A stretch of 64,000 nucleotides of DNA from Vitellaria paradoxa (taxonomy: Eukaryota > Streptophyta > Magnoliopsida > Ericales > Sapotaceae). Positions within the stretch are counted from its first letter, which is position 1. Each line of letters begins with the position of its first letter. The translations under genes were made by a program, and so were the position numbers. The notes beneath the pieces are model-generated. The model saw only the letters and a program-made list of their open reading frames with translations. It had not been told where the DNA came from and did no database searches. The DNA is taken from the NCBI GenBank assembly GCA_019916065.1, contig CM034237.1, positions 38,050,485-38,114,484 on the forward strand. Direction: 5' to 3'. This document shows, in pieces, positions 12,238-25,300 of this stretch.

Positions 12238-13260
12238 GGAAAGGCAGAGGAAAAAAAAGATGGACCATCGAATTCTATGAATGTCGTACAGCAAGATTCG
12301 GAAGAAGATGGTGATATGCTTTCGGTTTCAGCCCAGGTGGATCATCTGTCAGACTCATGGATTCTGGATTCAGCATGCTCTTATCACATGTCTCCTAACA
12401 GAGAATGGTTTGACACCTATAGGTCAATGAATTGTGGTACTGTTCTTATGGGTAATAATGCATCTTGCAAAGTTATAAGAATAGGGACAGTTAAAATCAG
12501 AATGTTTGATGGTGTTGTAAGAACCTTGGGTGATGTTAGACATGTTCCAGATTTGAGAAAAAAACTTAATTTCGATGGGAACCTTAGACTCTGCAGGCTA
12601 CGGGTACAAAACAAAAGGTGGAGTAATGAAGGTAACGGAAGGTGCTATGGCGATCTTGAAAAGTTTGAAGGGTCCTGGAAATATTTATAAGCTAATAGGG
12701 AGTATAGTTGTAGGTGAAGCTGCTGCCACTATAATTGAAGATGTTGATGATACTATTTTTTGGCATATGCGTTTGGGGCATATGGGGGAACGTGGGATGT
12801 TAGAGTTACATAAGAGGAATCTGTTGAAAGGGCTAAAATCGTGTAAGATTGGATTCTACAAGTTCTGTGTTCTAGGGAAACAGTCTAAGGTACAGTTTAG
12901 AGGTGCTACTCATAGAACGAAGGGAATTCTTGACTATATACATTCAGATGTTTGGGGGCCAGTGAGTGTAGCTTCGAAAGGAGGATCTCTGTATTTCGTG
13001 ACCTTTATCATGATTTTTCGAGGAAAGTTTGGGTGTACTTCATGAAACACAAATCTGAAATTTTTGATAAATTCAAGGTGTGGAAAGCGGAAGTGAAAAA
13101 CCAGACAGGGAAGCAAATTAAGTGCCTCAAGACAGATAATAGGAAAAAGTACAAGAATGGGCCTTTTCTGAAGTTTCGTGAGAAGCATAGGATTCAGCGA
13201 CACTTTACAGCTTGTAAGACACCTCAGCAGATGGGGTGGCATAAAGGATGAACAAAACTA
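12238..13260 (+). pseudogene. pol: Copia pol: protease, GAG-pre-integrase and integrase N part
   Basis: The aspartic protease active-site region [14 protein letters not shown] lies near 12358-12400 in the gag frame. A one-base shift around 12575 leads into the GAG-pre-integrase zinc-binding part with HMRLGHMGERGM (about 12763-12800) and the C-x-x-C pair (here FC-VLGKQ, the first Cys changed). The integrase core starts at GILDYIHSDVWGP (about 12922-12960, first catalytic Asp). A further shift near 13020 leads to KTDN (second Asp). The TPQQ-G motif near 13218-13240 is one base short and its downstream glutamate region is damaged. Confidence 0.85.
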
Positions 13261-14760
13261 TAGCGGAGAAAACATGGTGTATCAGATTGAATGCAGAACT
13301 TCCTAAGGTTTTTTGGGCAAAAGCAGTGAATATGATGTTTTATTATAAATAGGTCATCGAGTATTGCTCTGGATGAAAAGGTAGACGAAGAAGTGTGGGC
13401 AGGGAGAGATGTAGATTATTCAATTCTATGAGTTTTTGGATGTCCAGCTTATGTTCATGTTCCCGAGGATGAAAGGTCAAAGCTCGATGCAAAATCCAAA
13501 CAGTGTATCTTTATTGGGTATGAAAAAGGGGTAAAAGGGTACAAGCTTTGGGATCCGTAAACAAAGAAGGTAGTGATCAGTAAAGATGTGATATTTGATG
13601 AAGCTTCAATGGTCAAAACACATCAAAAATTCGATTCAGTGGAAGGTAACAAGCAGCAAGGTATACAGGTTAAGCTGAATGGTTCTGACACACGTGGTTT
13701 TGAGACAAAAAACAACAAAAACAACAGTAGTAAGAAAGCATAGCCACAGGGAGACCCAGACGTACTATCAAAGCACCTGAGAGGTATGGATTTGACGATA
13801 TGGTTTCTTTTGCTCTGACTACTACCAGTGGGGATCCATCTACTTTTTAGGAGGCTATCACTAGTTCTAAAAAGAACAGATAGATGGAAGTCATGATAGA
13901 AGAAATCGAGTCATATACAAGAACCAAACTTGGGAGTTGATAGAACTGCCCGAGGGAAAGAAGACAGTGGGTTGCAAATGGGTGTATAAAAGGAAAGAAG
14001 CTACGTCAGAAAAAGAAAAGAGAAGTTCAAGGCTCAGTTAGTAGCAAAAGGGTACTCACAGAGAAAGCGAATTGATTATGATGAGGTTTTTTCTCCAATT
14101 GTGAGGCATACTTCAATCAGAATTATCTTGGCATTGGTGGCTAGCTATGATCTGGAGTTAGAGCAGCTGGATGTGAAAATGACTTTTTCTTCATGGTGAT
14201 TTGGAGGAAGTTATTTACATGGAGCAGCCGAGGGGTTCAAGCAGCCAGGGACTGAGCACCTTGTATGTAGGTTGAGAAGTCGCTTTATGGGCTTAAGCAG
14301 TCTCCGAGACAATGGTACAAGAAATTTGATTCGTCATGATTCGGATCGGATTCAGACGTTGTGAGTATGATTGTTGAATATATGTTAAAAGTCTCGATGA
14401 TGGTTCCTATATATTTTTACTACTTTATGTGGATGATATGCTTATTGCTGCGAAGAGTTTAGTTGAGGTAAGCGGGTTGAAATCTTTGTTGAGGAAGGAA
14501 TTTGATATGTAGGATTTGGGCGCTGCAAAGAAAATACTTAAATGGAGATTCGCAAAGATAGGTTAGCTGGAAAGTTGTGGTTATCTCAGAAGGATTATGT
14601 CATGAAAGTGTTGGAAAGATTTAACATGAATAATGCAAAGTTAGTAAGCACTCTTTGGCGAATCATTTCAGATTGTCTTCAGCACAGTGTCCAAAATCAG
14701 CTGAAGAAATTCAGGATATGTCAAAAGTGTCTTATGCCAGCGCAGTTGGTTGCTTGATGT
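13261..14760 (+). pseudogene. pol: Copia pol: integrase C part and reverse transcriptase
   Basis: After the integrase tail (FGCPAYVHVPEDERSKLDAKSKQCIFIGY, about 13432-13520) the RT follows: GCKWVYKRK (about 13973-13998), LVAKGYSQ (about 14038-14062), YLHGDLEEVIYMEQP (about 14190-14230, split by shifts), LYGLKQSPRQWYKKFD (about 14285-14328) and the catalytic YVDDM at 14427-14441. Stops at 13429 (TGA), 13558 (TAA), 13741, 13848, 13881 and 14510 (TAG) and several frameshifts break it. Only a few CAG/CGA/CAA-to-stop and TGG-to-stop changes are needed to explain most stops. Confidence 0.88.
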
Positions 14761-15207
14761 ATGCAATGGTGTACAAGACCTGATTTGGCGCATGCAGTTA
14801 GCATAGTCAGTAAGTACATGGCCAATCCAGGCAGAGAGCATTGGGCGGCAGTCAAGTGGGTTTTCAAATACTTGAGAGGTATAGTAGACCGTGGGATTAT
14901 TTTTGCTAGGCAACAAGATCAGATTTCAGTTGTAGGGTTTGTTGATGCTGATTATGCTGGAGGTATGGATAACAGAAAGTCTACGACAGGGTATGTGTTT
15001 ACTCTTGCAAGTGGTCCTGTTTGTTGGAGATCCATGGTACAAGCTCTGGTGGCTCTATCTACTACTGAGTCTGAATATATTACGGTGACTGAGGCTGCTA
15101 AGGAAGCATTGTGGCTAAAGGGGTTAGTGAAAGAACTGTGCATAGATCAAGGTGGAGTGCAGCTGTTCTGTGATAGTCAGAGTGCCATTTATTTGGCAAA
15201 GCATTAG
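14761..15207 (+). pseudogene. pol: Copia RNase H domain
   Basis: Open over about 148 codons: RPDLAHAVSIVSKYM, then the catalytic Asp in FVDADYAGG followed by the RKSTTGYVF element (about 14938-15005), WRS-VQALVALSTTESEY with the Glu (about 15028-15080), and a final Asp in LFCDSQSAIYLAKH (about 15160-15204). Ends at TAG 15205, where the family normally continues with N/Q and a short tail (VYHAWTKHIDVRFH is visible right after). Degrades the RNA strand during reverse transcription. Confidence 0.88.
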
Positions 15208-15472
15208 GTGTATCATGCGTGGACCAAGCACATCGATGTGAGGTTTCACAAAGTGAGGGAGTTGGTTGCTATGGGTGACTTGATACTTGAGAAGGTGCAT
15301 ACTTCAGAGAATGCAGCTGACATGTGACAAAGACGGTTACCACGGACAAGTTCGAGCATTGCTTGGACTTGGTTAATTTCTCTCGATGCTAGAGAGGAGA
15401 CATTTCCCCCCAAACCAGTTGAATGAGGTTTGTTTGACTCCTGAAGGGGCGAGTATTCGCCAAGGTGGAGAT

Positions 15473-15926
15473 TGTTGGGACTTGTGGCTCATATAGAGAA
15501 GAACCAAGTGCTAGGAAAGAGGGGTAGATGCGAAACAGAGCGAGGAAAGCAAAGCGACTGAGTGGAATAAGCATCCGCCTTCATCTCGGATTCAACATGT
15601 AGTGGGCTGGGCTGTAGGCCAGAAGGTTTGGGGGGTGCGGGGGGCAACGCCCCTAGTGGTACAGTATGGTGTAATTAAGGGTATTTTGAGAATCAGACCA
15701 TGTAATCATATTAGGGTTAGGAATAGACCATGTAATCCTATTAGGGTTAGGAATAGAGGTAGCTATAAATATTCTCTATGTAACCCTGTGATAAAAAAAA
15801 AAAAAAAAGTACTCTCACTCATGCTTCCGTGTATGTACCTGATTTTGGAGAATCACGTAAATCTGTGTGTTGATCTCTTTACTATTTTCTTCCATATATC
15901 GTGTGTATATGTGAATCAATCCTACA
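15473..15926 (+). repeat. Copia (11-16 kb) 3' LTR with internal 30-bp duplication
   Basis: 454 bp. Relative to the 5' LTR it carries a tandem duplication (15696-15725 and 15726-15755, period 30 bp) and a longer A run (about 15792-15807). The two LTRs otherwise differ at scattered sites, so the insertion is not recent. Confidence 0.9.
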
Positions 15927-15931
15927 TTAAC

Positions 15932-16450
15932 TTTCTCTCTAACAATGTTGCATTTTTCATCATTACATTCATAGTTGTTGAACTTTGAGGATTAGTGGAA
16001 TCATCACATGGCTTTAACTTTAATTGGGGAGTTTCTTGAGGAGTGCTGGAGTTAGAACTATTAGAATCACCAATTTTTTTTGGTTAGATTAAACCTTAAC
16101 GCTTGAATAAGACCCTTGAGACATAGACGGATGTAACAAAGCCTTTTATAAAATTACAGAAACATCTTCTTTTGGATTTGTAGTAGCATCTCTTCTTTAC
16201 CCCTAGAATAGTTGAGAATATGGATGTTGTTTTCAGCAAACTTGAGTTAAAAATGGGTGTAGATTTTTGTAGCAGAAGACATGTTTGAGTGCTTTAGCCA
16301 TGGCTTTTAACCTACTTCATGTGGTTGGCCAATGTTTTGATTAGTGGAACTAAAACCAGCATTATTGACAATATATTTGGAGCCTCTAGCTTTCAAGTAT
16401 GGAACCTTCAAACAGTCATCTTGCAAGCCAATGAGAGTTTGGTTTATTTA
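15932..16450 (-). pseudogene. Probable 5' flank of the disrupted Gypsy gag
   Basis: Continuation of the sequence interrupted by the Copia element at 11008/15927. By position it should be the N-terminal side or leader of the Gypsy gag. I can see no conserved motif here, so this rests on context. Confidence 0.35.
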
Positions 16451-18488
16451 ATTTGATGAAGACAGGAAATGAGAGGTAGAGATTGTCCCACAAGGGCCAA
16501 ATTTGTATACACAAATCTCCCGTTTAGAAAATAAACACAAAAAAAATGGTTAGAACAGATTAATTTTTATTGATTTAAATGAAAAATAAATTACAATCTT
16601 TGAAATTATAATTAAAGAAAATTAATCCTTTGATTTTTCTCTTCGTCTTTAAATCTTCAAGAGATCCTTAAGGCTTTGGATGCTTGATTTGGCAGAGCTC
16701 TCTTATGCTTGATTTGCGTGTATGTAAATGTCACATGACTACCTTTATTTTAGGAGATAACAGAATAAATTGTGATAGGTTAAAACTCTTTATGATAATT
16801 ATTCATTTTTATTTGTTTTCAATATATAAAATCAAAAAGTAATGACTCCCTATTTCGTCATTATCTCTTCTTAAATTTATTTTTTAAAGATGTAAATAAG
16901 AAGAAATATGAATTATCAATATTTGTGGGTCCTTTTATTTTGTAAAGAAATAAATAAGAAGAATTATCAATATTTGTGGGTTCTATTGACAAATGCCTCA
17001 ATCTAATTTGTTAAATCTTATCATCTTCAGACTACATCACTTTTTATATATGGTAGCACATAATTTGTCCACGCATGTAATTTTAGTGAAGTCCCACAAA
17101 ACATATGCATTATTTGAGTTTCCAATTTATTATTTTTCAGCCTTTTATTAAATACATGACAATATTTGATTGGTCAAAATTTGTGCCTACAGACATATAT
17201 GACCAAAGCTAGTGTACAAAATTTTCTTATTTGAAAGGGTTTATTTTCTCAATTTATTTTGATGGTTGTTAATCACATACTTAAAATTTACTGAACAAAA
17301 AGAAAAATTAAATTTTGATAAAAAAAAATTCATATAAGACAAACAAAAATAAAACAAAAAAAAAAAATTGAACGCAGTGGTTGCCAAACCACCCACTAAA
17401 TTAGATGTTATTTTAATAAATAAATATTGTGTTATTTTTTTATTTTGAAAAATATTGCATATCTCCCAGTGATTTGACATTCATAATTGTTGTCACTACC
17501 TCATCTAAACTCCTGTTTATTGCAAGGATGGAATTGAGGCTAGTTAAATTTTACCTTATTCAAATGTTGCTTAAACAAATAATAATTAATTCGACCTGGG
17601 TTAGAGTTTAAACTTTTGTATGAACTTGAGTTTAGCTTAACAAAAAATAGTTTGAACCAAGTTTAGTTTACGAATAATTTGATTAACTAAAATGTCTTTC
17701 CTTTGATCTAAAATATTATAATTCAAAATGAATAACATGGCTAAACTAATGGGATCTTTTAAATAAACCAAAATGTTATTGTTTAATTTTAAAATATTAT
17801 AAAATATATACAAATATATTATTTTTTCCAACTAGCTTGCGAATTTTTGAGTTCAAAATGTAGTACTTCGAGCTTAGATTGAATTTTAACAGGTCATATA
17901 TAAAGCTTAAACTTGATTCATTTGAAGTCACGAGTCAAATCTGAGCTAAGTTCGAACAGCTCGCAAATTATTTGGCTTGCCATCATCCCTACAACTATAA
18001 AACAAAATGAAAAATACATAAATAAATAAAATGAAATAAAATAAAGTGAAGCCATTGATGAAGAAAAAGGACATGCAAAATTATTATACCGGACCTTGTT
18101 ACACCGTGAGCCCAAAAGTTCCATTGGGCTGCTTCACCGCCAGACATTAAAACCCAGTTTGTGCAGTGGTAATGAACAACAATTGATATTAATGAAGCGT
18201 TGGGAATAACTGAATCTAACAACACGGTGTTTAGTTATGACCCTTGAAACAATACTTCAAGCACCAAACCGATTATTTTTACCATTGCATTGACAAAAAT
18301 TTACAAGTAATAGAATCTGTGAACATTTTCTGCAAAACTAAATACCACAGAAGCTCACTGTGTCATTGCACCAAGCGCAAAGATAAAACAACATAGATAC
18401 AGATTGAACAATCAGAGAAGCCCAAAAGTACTATGTATAAAGGGTAATATTCTGTCGAGGACTTGGATCACGGGTAGTTTTGTGATAC
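16451..18488. other. AT-rich intergenic region and PPC4 3' flank
   Basis: No gene seen. The part just left of 18489 is the 3' untranslated/flanking sequence of the carboxylase gene. Two near-identical strings (aagaattatcaatatttgtggg-like, near 16905 and 16955) form a short local duplication. Confidence 0.55.
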
Positions 18489-19311
18489 TCAACCTGTGTT
18501 CCTCATCCCAGCAGCAATCCCATTTATGGTAATAAGTAATGCATCTCTAAGTTTATGGTTATCAGCATCATTTCTCAGTCTCCTCAATATCTCTACCTGC
18601 AACATGTTGATGGGGTTGAGATAAGGAAGCCGACTCTCGATCAACCTTTGCAAGCTCCTATTATTCTGTGACATTTTCTCGTGCCCAGTAACCAGCAAGA
18701 CATACTTCCCAGTTGTCAGAAGCTCCTTCCTTAGTTCGCCCCAAGATTTCGCCTACTCTCAGACACCAGAACTTCATCATAATGCTTGGCGATATTAATG
18801 TCCGCTTTTCCCAGAACCATCTCTATGAGGTCTATGGTAGATTGGAAGAAAGGCCATTCTTTGTACATTGCTTTTATTTCTTCAGTATGTCCTTTTTCGC
18901 ATACACCCTCCAAACCTGCTCCAACTCCAAGCCAAGCAGGAAGAACAAATCTGTTTGGGTCCATGCAAATACCCATGGAATGGCACGAAGATGTCCAATC
19001 CCTCCCGAACTCTTTCTTCTTGTGGGACGACTTCCTATGTTGAGGAAGCCAAGCTCAGACTGTGGGGTGGCCTCATGAAAGTAAGCAAGGAATTCTGGGT
19101 TTTCATAGACTGTATTTCGGTAACTTTGGCAGCTAATTTTTGAGATCTCCTCCATAAGATTACGCCATTTTTCCTCCCTAGGTGGGAGTGGAGGGCGCAT
19201 GGTAGCTAGTAGCACGGCTGTTGTATAGATTTCTAGTTGTCGAACAGCTGTCTGTGGTAATCCAAACTTGGCCTGAACCATTTCTCCCTGTTCAGTTGAC
19301 CGAAGTGTACC
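18489..19311 (-). CDS. PPC4: PPC4 exon 20 (C-terminal third)
   Basis: Begins [17 protein letters not shown]. Includes [15 protein letters not shown] with the conserved Arg-Lys pair, then [11 protein letters not shown]. One base is missing at about 18952, just before the [13 protein letters not shown] segment, and another at about 18737 (GCGAAC for GCGGAAC). The end reads [20 protein letters not shown] and stop at 18491-18489. Ending RNTG rather than QNTG marks the bacterial type. Confidence 0.92.
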
Positions 19312-22300
19312 CTATAACTCAAAATAAAAGAAAAAGATTAAAAAATAAAAGAAAATCAACCACATTAAATCATATATATTAGCCTAAGATCAAACAGAAT
19401 GTCAATCAATTAATATATTGGAATTAAGCATTGGATGCAAAACCAAAAAGCTCCAATATAAATCAAATCTGCTGCCAGGAACCAAAACTTATTCATGAAA
19501 CCAGACCGAATTTTTAAAATAATTTCAGCACCAAAGAGTCATTTCAAGTTTTATGGAAGATTTTCATTTAATTGTTTGATTAAAGTCCACAGCTATATAT
19601 AGAATTAAAAAAGATTAGTGAAAGTTCATAAAAGTTATAAGAACTCAACCAAGAATTAAATGGTCAAATGTTGATGGTCAATTAAGCACAACAGGATATC
19701 CACATTTTCCTTGTTGGAAAATGAAGAAAAAAAACTAGATCCAGGTGCAAGAACGGCATGAACTAGATCAAACTTTTACCGATAGCAATAACACAAACTC
19801 CTTCAAACAAAGACACGTGATGATAAGATGAAAATGTTTTTATCACTCGAGGTGATATTTTACGATATATCTCACTGTTCAATTAAAACTAAAAAGAGTG
19901 AAGAGTCTCAATTGTAGAAATTGAGCAATAAGTTACCATTACAGAACCGGGTGGTTGGGATTGAATGGCAAGATATGTGGGACCTCCACCACGACCAATA
20001 CTCCCTCCACGCCCATGGAACAGTGTAACTTTGATACCATAATCATTGCATGAAGCTACAATATCCTCTTGAGCTTTGTAAAGCTCCCAAGCTGCAGTGA
20101 AGCGACCAGCATCTTTACCAGAATCAGAATATCCAACCATCACCTGTCCACAACTTGATAATGAAGCTCCAAAAGTATGGATTATATAACAAACTAATCT
20201 CTGAAGTGTTCTGCATGTGATAACTACCTCTTGATGTCCATTATGGTTCTTAATGACGTGCTCCCGATACCAATCAATTGACAATAATTTCCTGATCACT
20301 GAGCCAGCCCCCCTCAAGTCCTTCACGGTTTCAAACAAAGGAACCACCCGCAACCTATTTCAAGGCATGAAAAATGTTCAATGAGAATTTTATCTTCCAT
20401 GTGCAATCCAAAACATTATATAAGGTAACAGAAATACTCTAAATTTCAAATGAACAGGTTGTCCAATGTAGGCAGCACAAGAAGCATGTTTTTAAACTAA
20501 CTTCCCATGAAGGTAATGGATCAAAAAGACACAGTAAATAAGTTTTCAGCCGAATATTTCGTGCCTTCAGGTGTATGGCCCTGACAGAGCTGAAGTTACC
20601 ATTTACTTAATCCACTCATTTGGGGAACCCAAAAATATTACTTCCAGCTGTTCCTTTGAAAATTCACAATATATTTCAACATTTACTTTAGGTACTTGGG
20701 CCATGGTTACATGGCCCAGGTCCACCCCATCCATGCCCGCAGCATCAACATACCACCATGGCACCCTTGGTCAACCGCGGGAGTTTGGCACGGCAGATAC
20801 TTCTTGCGGAAACAGTTAATTTTCTGGATTAGGAACAAAATCCGGAGATTTCTTCAACAAACTTAGTAGCACGTAGAATTATTGGGGTTTCAGCAGAGTG
20901 GAGGCTAGAATCAAGGAACCATTGGGGATTTGTCAGCCAATCTAGAGAGATTCTTGGTAAGGAATCCTTATCTTATTATGACGTGCCGAGTCAAGGCCAA
21001 ATATCCTCCTATAGATTCAAGGCCTTAACTCCGCCCAAAAGGGGTTCCTCTCCTTGCCTATATAAACCCTCCTCCTCCAGAGGATCCATCTATCATTCAT
21101 CAATCACCATCATTGCTACCCTCAGCACAAACACTCTCTCTTGTTCCAGATTACTTTGATTCTCACCCCTCCACTAGACTCCAATGACTCTGCCATAGTT
21201 AATAGTTAGCATAATTCTCAGAAGGATAGACCCCTCCAGTCTACCTATCCTCACAACATACTCTGTGGAGAGAGTGCTAACTTTTTGACCATGGCCGACG
21301 ACCAAGGCAACAAAAGCAAATCCCAAGAAAGAAGAGAGCCACCAATGGAAATGTCCGCCATGGCAGACCAAGTGAGAGTGCTTACTAAACAAGTACTTTC
21401 TTTCTAGCAATCTCAAGCCTCCATACAACGAACTCAGGAGGCAATGATGGAGGCCCTTAGAACCCTCCAACAAAATTCTGTGTTGTCTCCAACCCCCACA
21501 CACTTACTACTAGCAAAACTAACTAGCCTGCTTGGATTCCATTGGACACTAGATGATTATGAAATAAATCCACTCTTTCCAATGGAATCGATTCTTACTT
21601 GGATTCCATTTGAAGGCATAATTGTTGAGAACAAAGCCACATCCTAATACATAGATATGGATGTACCTGGATTCATTAATAGGAAAGGCTTTAAGAAACA
21701 AATATAATAAATCTAACCATGGATATAGATAGGGATACAAACATGAAACAGGTACAATTATGGGAGATTGTGATTTTGAAAGAAACAATGATAAGGACAT
21801 GGCATGATACACCAAAAATATATAATCTACATATATGAATATAGATTCACAAATTTTAATTTAATATTTCAATCCCATAATTTAAACATATTCAACAACC
21901 AAAATGTGACAAAACATAAAATATAAAATTTTATATTTTTAGTAGTTTCACTGACTCAATCTTAAGAATATCATCATTTGCATAGAAAAACACCCTTATG
22001 CTTGAGCCCCCTCATGTTTGTGCTATCATTACGGGGAATCCGAATACATGCAATCCTCACACAAGATATTTGGGATATGTGGCTTGGGATATGTGGCTTG
22101 GCAGATAAGTGCTCATCAAGACACTCATTTGGCTTTTTAAAGGGACTTGCATCTTAGAAAGAGAAACCAGCCAAGAAGATTCTAGATGTAAACAAGACAA
22201 TAGTGTGATCCAAACCTCTCCCTATCCGATAAGCACACTCGACTATAGTCATAGCTTCCAAGGCCCTGAAGCCTATGAGTTTTTCAATGCCATTTCTACC

Positions 22301-25300
22301 TATTAGCAATTCAAGGTCAAGGAAAGCAAGCCTTAAAGTGATTGTTGCCTCCAATTTCTCTGGCCAAGGAAAATAATGCATCCATCCCTCTCTCTACAGT
22401 TAACATTGTTCACTTAGGTGAGCTAGCCCTAAAAGCATGACGACCCACAAATAAATCTCCACCATCAGTACAACATGTAAAGCCATGATACAATCAATTC
22501 TCTCTCTCTCTCTCTCTCTCTGGGTGTGTGTGTGTGTGTGTGACTACCTTAGCTCTCTCTGTCTTCATATTTGGGTCATGCCATCTTATAGTGCATAACG
22601 TAACTTCCAAATGGACTTGCAACTAATCCACTCACCATCCTCCAACAATCTCATGAACAAATCAAACATAAATTCATTCAAAATGTTGACATATATATAC
22701 ACAACCTAAACACTGTGTTATACAAATAACGGTCTATATGCAATAACCAAACATCCCCAACATCAATAGTAGCAACACTGGATAGGGTTCAGATAATTTT
22801 TTCTTCCCCCCCCCCCTTTAGTTGGATATGATAATATACAAAGAAGAAATATGATCTTACGTTCCACCAAGGCATGGTTTGCCTAGCTCCCCTGAAACAG
22901 CAAGTCTGGCATCCTTCTGCAGCAGCTCCACCGCAAGGACATCACTTGCCTACCAGTTGGAAAGTACACATGACCATTATTGTTTATTATACAAGGAACA
23001 AGAGAAATAAGAGAATCAAGAATGTTATTGAGAAACTGCATAAGCTTAGTGTCTTATCGTGAAAGCTTTCCCATGGGAGCATAAGAATTCATGCTATTGT
23101 TGACCTACATTTGAAGCCATAGAAATCACATATGCTCCTAGCGAATCACTTCCCAACTTAGCAGCAACACAAAAAGTATCCAGGACTTCCTTAACATCAG
23201 GAGGAACCTAGAAAAGCCAATTCAGAGAATAAATAAACAAACAAATAGTGAGAAGATTAACAGAACATATCCTTATGGCAATCAACTACTGTGGCACCAA
23301 TCACTACATAAAACTCAGGAACCTATGCAAACATACACAGTGAATATTGAGTGATCCATCATCCATCTATTTACTGTTCAACTCATTCAAGTAAAAAACA
23401 AAAATAAAATCCACAATGAAGTATAAATCAGTGTAACATAGTAGCAAGAAAACATGATTCCTTTATTATTTTATTGAAGCAAATAGAGGCAAGAAATCAA
23501 ACACAAGGAAGCAAACTTTAAGATAAAATTTAAGATGACTACCACGATGAGTCTACTATGGGTTTTATTTATTCTTTCAAATGATAACTCATGCTATAAG
23601 TTAATACATAATCACACCTTTACAAAGAGGTACAGTGAGATTTCTATAATGCATGCATATGTTAATGATACCTGAAATGGTTCCTGAAGTCAAATTTCAT
23701 TATTCTCTTCATCAAGAGAGCATATAGTGACTATTCACATGTTTGGGTTCTCCCTTGTATATTCTTTATGCTCCACCAATAATCTTGATGAACTCATTTT
23801 AATAAACTAGTCAACTCACCTGCTACTGCTAGTGCACCTTCTCATCCATAGAGTCTCAACTTCACCAAAGCCCATAAATATGAAGTATGAATATTCCAAA
23901 AATATCATTACATCAGTCACAATTGGGACACCTAGGCTTAATTAGCATAAGCCCCTACAACCAACTCTCTTCTTTTGCATGTTGAAAATGTTGGCTATGA
24001 ATTGAAATGCTGAGTTAGTATTATTTTTAATATATTTTTATGGTTTGTGGATGTTATAACTTATGTAATATATATATATATATATATTTTTGGGTATCAT
24101 TGGGTGTCTATTCTTTCATTTTCTCAAAATCATGACCTCCTATGTCCATACTTGAGTTGCTATCCTAGATCCAAATCTAGGCCCATGCTTCCTTGCCAAT
24201 ATTTAGTATTCAGTAATCTTCATACTCACGAGGCAAACAACTAGGCAGAAAGCATCTATCTATTGAATACCCTATAAATAAATACACAAGCAGTGTTGTA
24301 GATGCACCAAAAATGAATAAATAAACAAGAAAAATAACAGCAGCTATAAATTGGATCTTATCAAAAGGAACTCTGAGCAACCTATGTATTCAATAACTGT
24401 TCTACCTTGACTTTTTATTTTATTTTATTTATTTTAGTTATGTAATGAGAGAAAATCGATTAAGAAAGTTCGGCCATGTTAGAAGGCGTCTGATTACACT
24501 TAAAAAGTGTAATTACAAACTCCACTTTTGCATAATTATTAATGCATTTAAGTAGTTTATTTGAAGACTTATCACTATTTTATCACTTACATGGTTTATT
24601 TTATTAATTGCAAGGAAAACGGCGAATTAATTGAAGAGATAGCGACTTTGGTGACTTAGAAGATGGAGAGAACGATGTGGAGCCAACTTCGTCTAGGATG
24701 GCCCGGACTACCCCAAGGATTTAGCTGAAAATGAGGAGCGAAATTGGAGAAACAAAGTTTCTGTGATCCGGACCCCTGGCGCACAGTCCAAACCACAGTG
24801 TGCTGGAGAGTCGTGGTTGCAATTTGGTTTTTAGGGTTTTGTGTTTTGTTTATTTAAGGGTTGCTAGACGGCCGACTGAAGAGAACTCCATTACAGTTTT
24901 TTCAGCATACTTTAGAGAGTTTAGAGGGTTTTATTTTTGTTCATGGATGTTTTTACGTGCTTTCGAAGCTATTATTACATTCGTTTCAGCAGTTGCTATT
25001 CAGAGTTTTGTTTCGAATCTTCTTTCAGAGTATGTTAGATTTCGTTTCTTTGATTAACGCTATTGTTTGAATGTTTTATCGAGTAGATCAATTGCAAGCG
25101 TATGTTTAGTTTCGGTTTCTTTGCTTAATTTTGTTTCATTGTTCGATTCATTAAATCCATTAAATATGTCTTCGATGATTGTCTTCGTTTCATTTAAAAC
25201 CATGCTAGTGTAGAAACCTTAGTTCTTGATTCAACGAATCAAGGAAGGGTAGATTCTGATCTATGGGATGTGCGTAGACCCTTCGCATGGTTTGCGAAAA

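Larger units (their letters stand above)
11009..15926 (+). mobile_element. Copia LTR retrotransposon, Tork/Tnt1 type, full structure but decayed
   Basis: Two LTRs (11009-11413 and 15473-15926) beginning TGTTGG and ending CCAACA / CCTACA, a tRNA-iMet primer site at 11417, a polypurine-rich site (ccaaggtggagat) before 15473, and flanking TTAAT (11004-11008) and TTAAC (15927-15931), a target duplication with one change. The domain order gag, protease, GAG-pre-integrase, integrase, RT, RNase H is Copia. Many stops and single-base frame breaks mean it is not autonomous now. It is inserted in the same old Gypsy gag region as the TRIM-like element. Confidence 0.93.

Noticed and set aside
18731..19143. 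Plus-strand open frames across PPC4 exon 20
   Set aside because: They are antisense shadows of a conserved coding exon and have no motif of their own.
20144..20227. PPC4 intron 18 as coding (no stop in frame)
   Set aside because: Removing it joins conserved NGHQE to VMVGYSDSG with canonical GT/AG sites; the open frame is chance.
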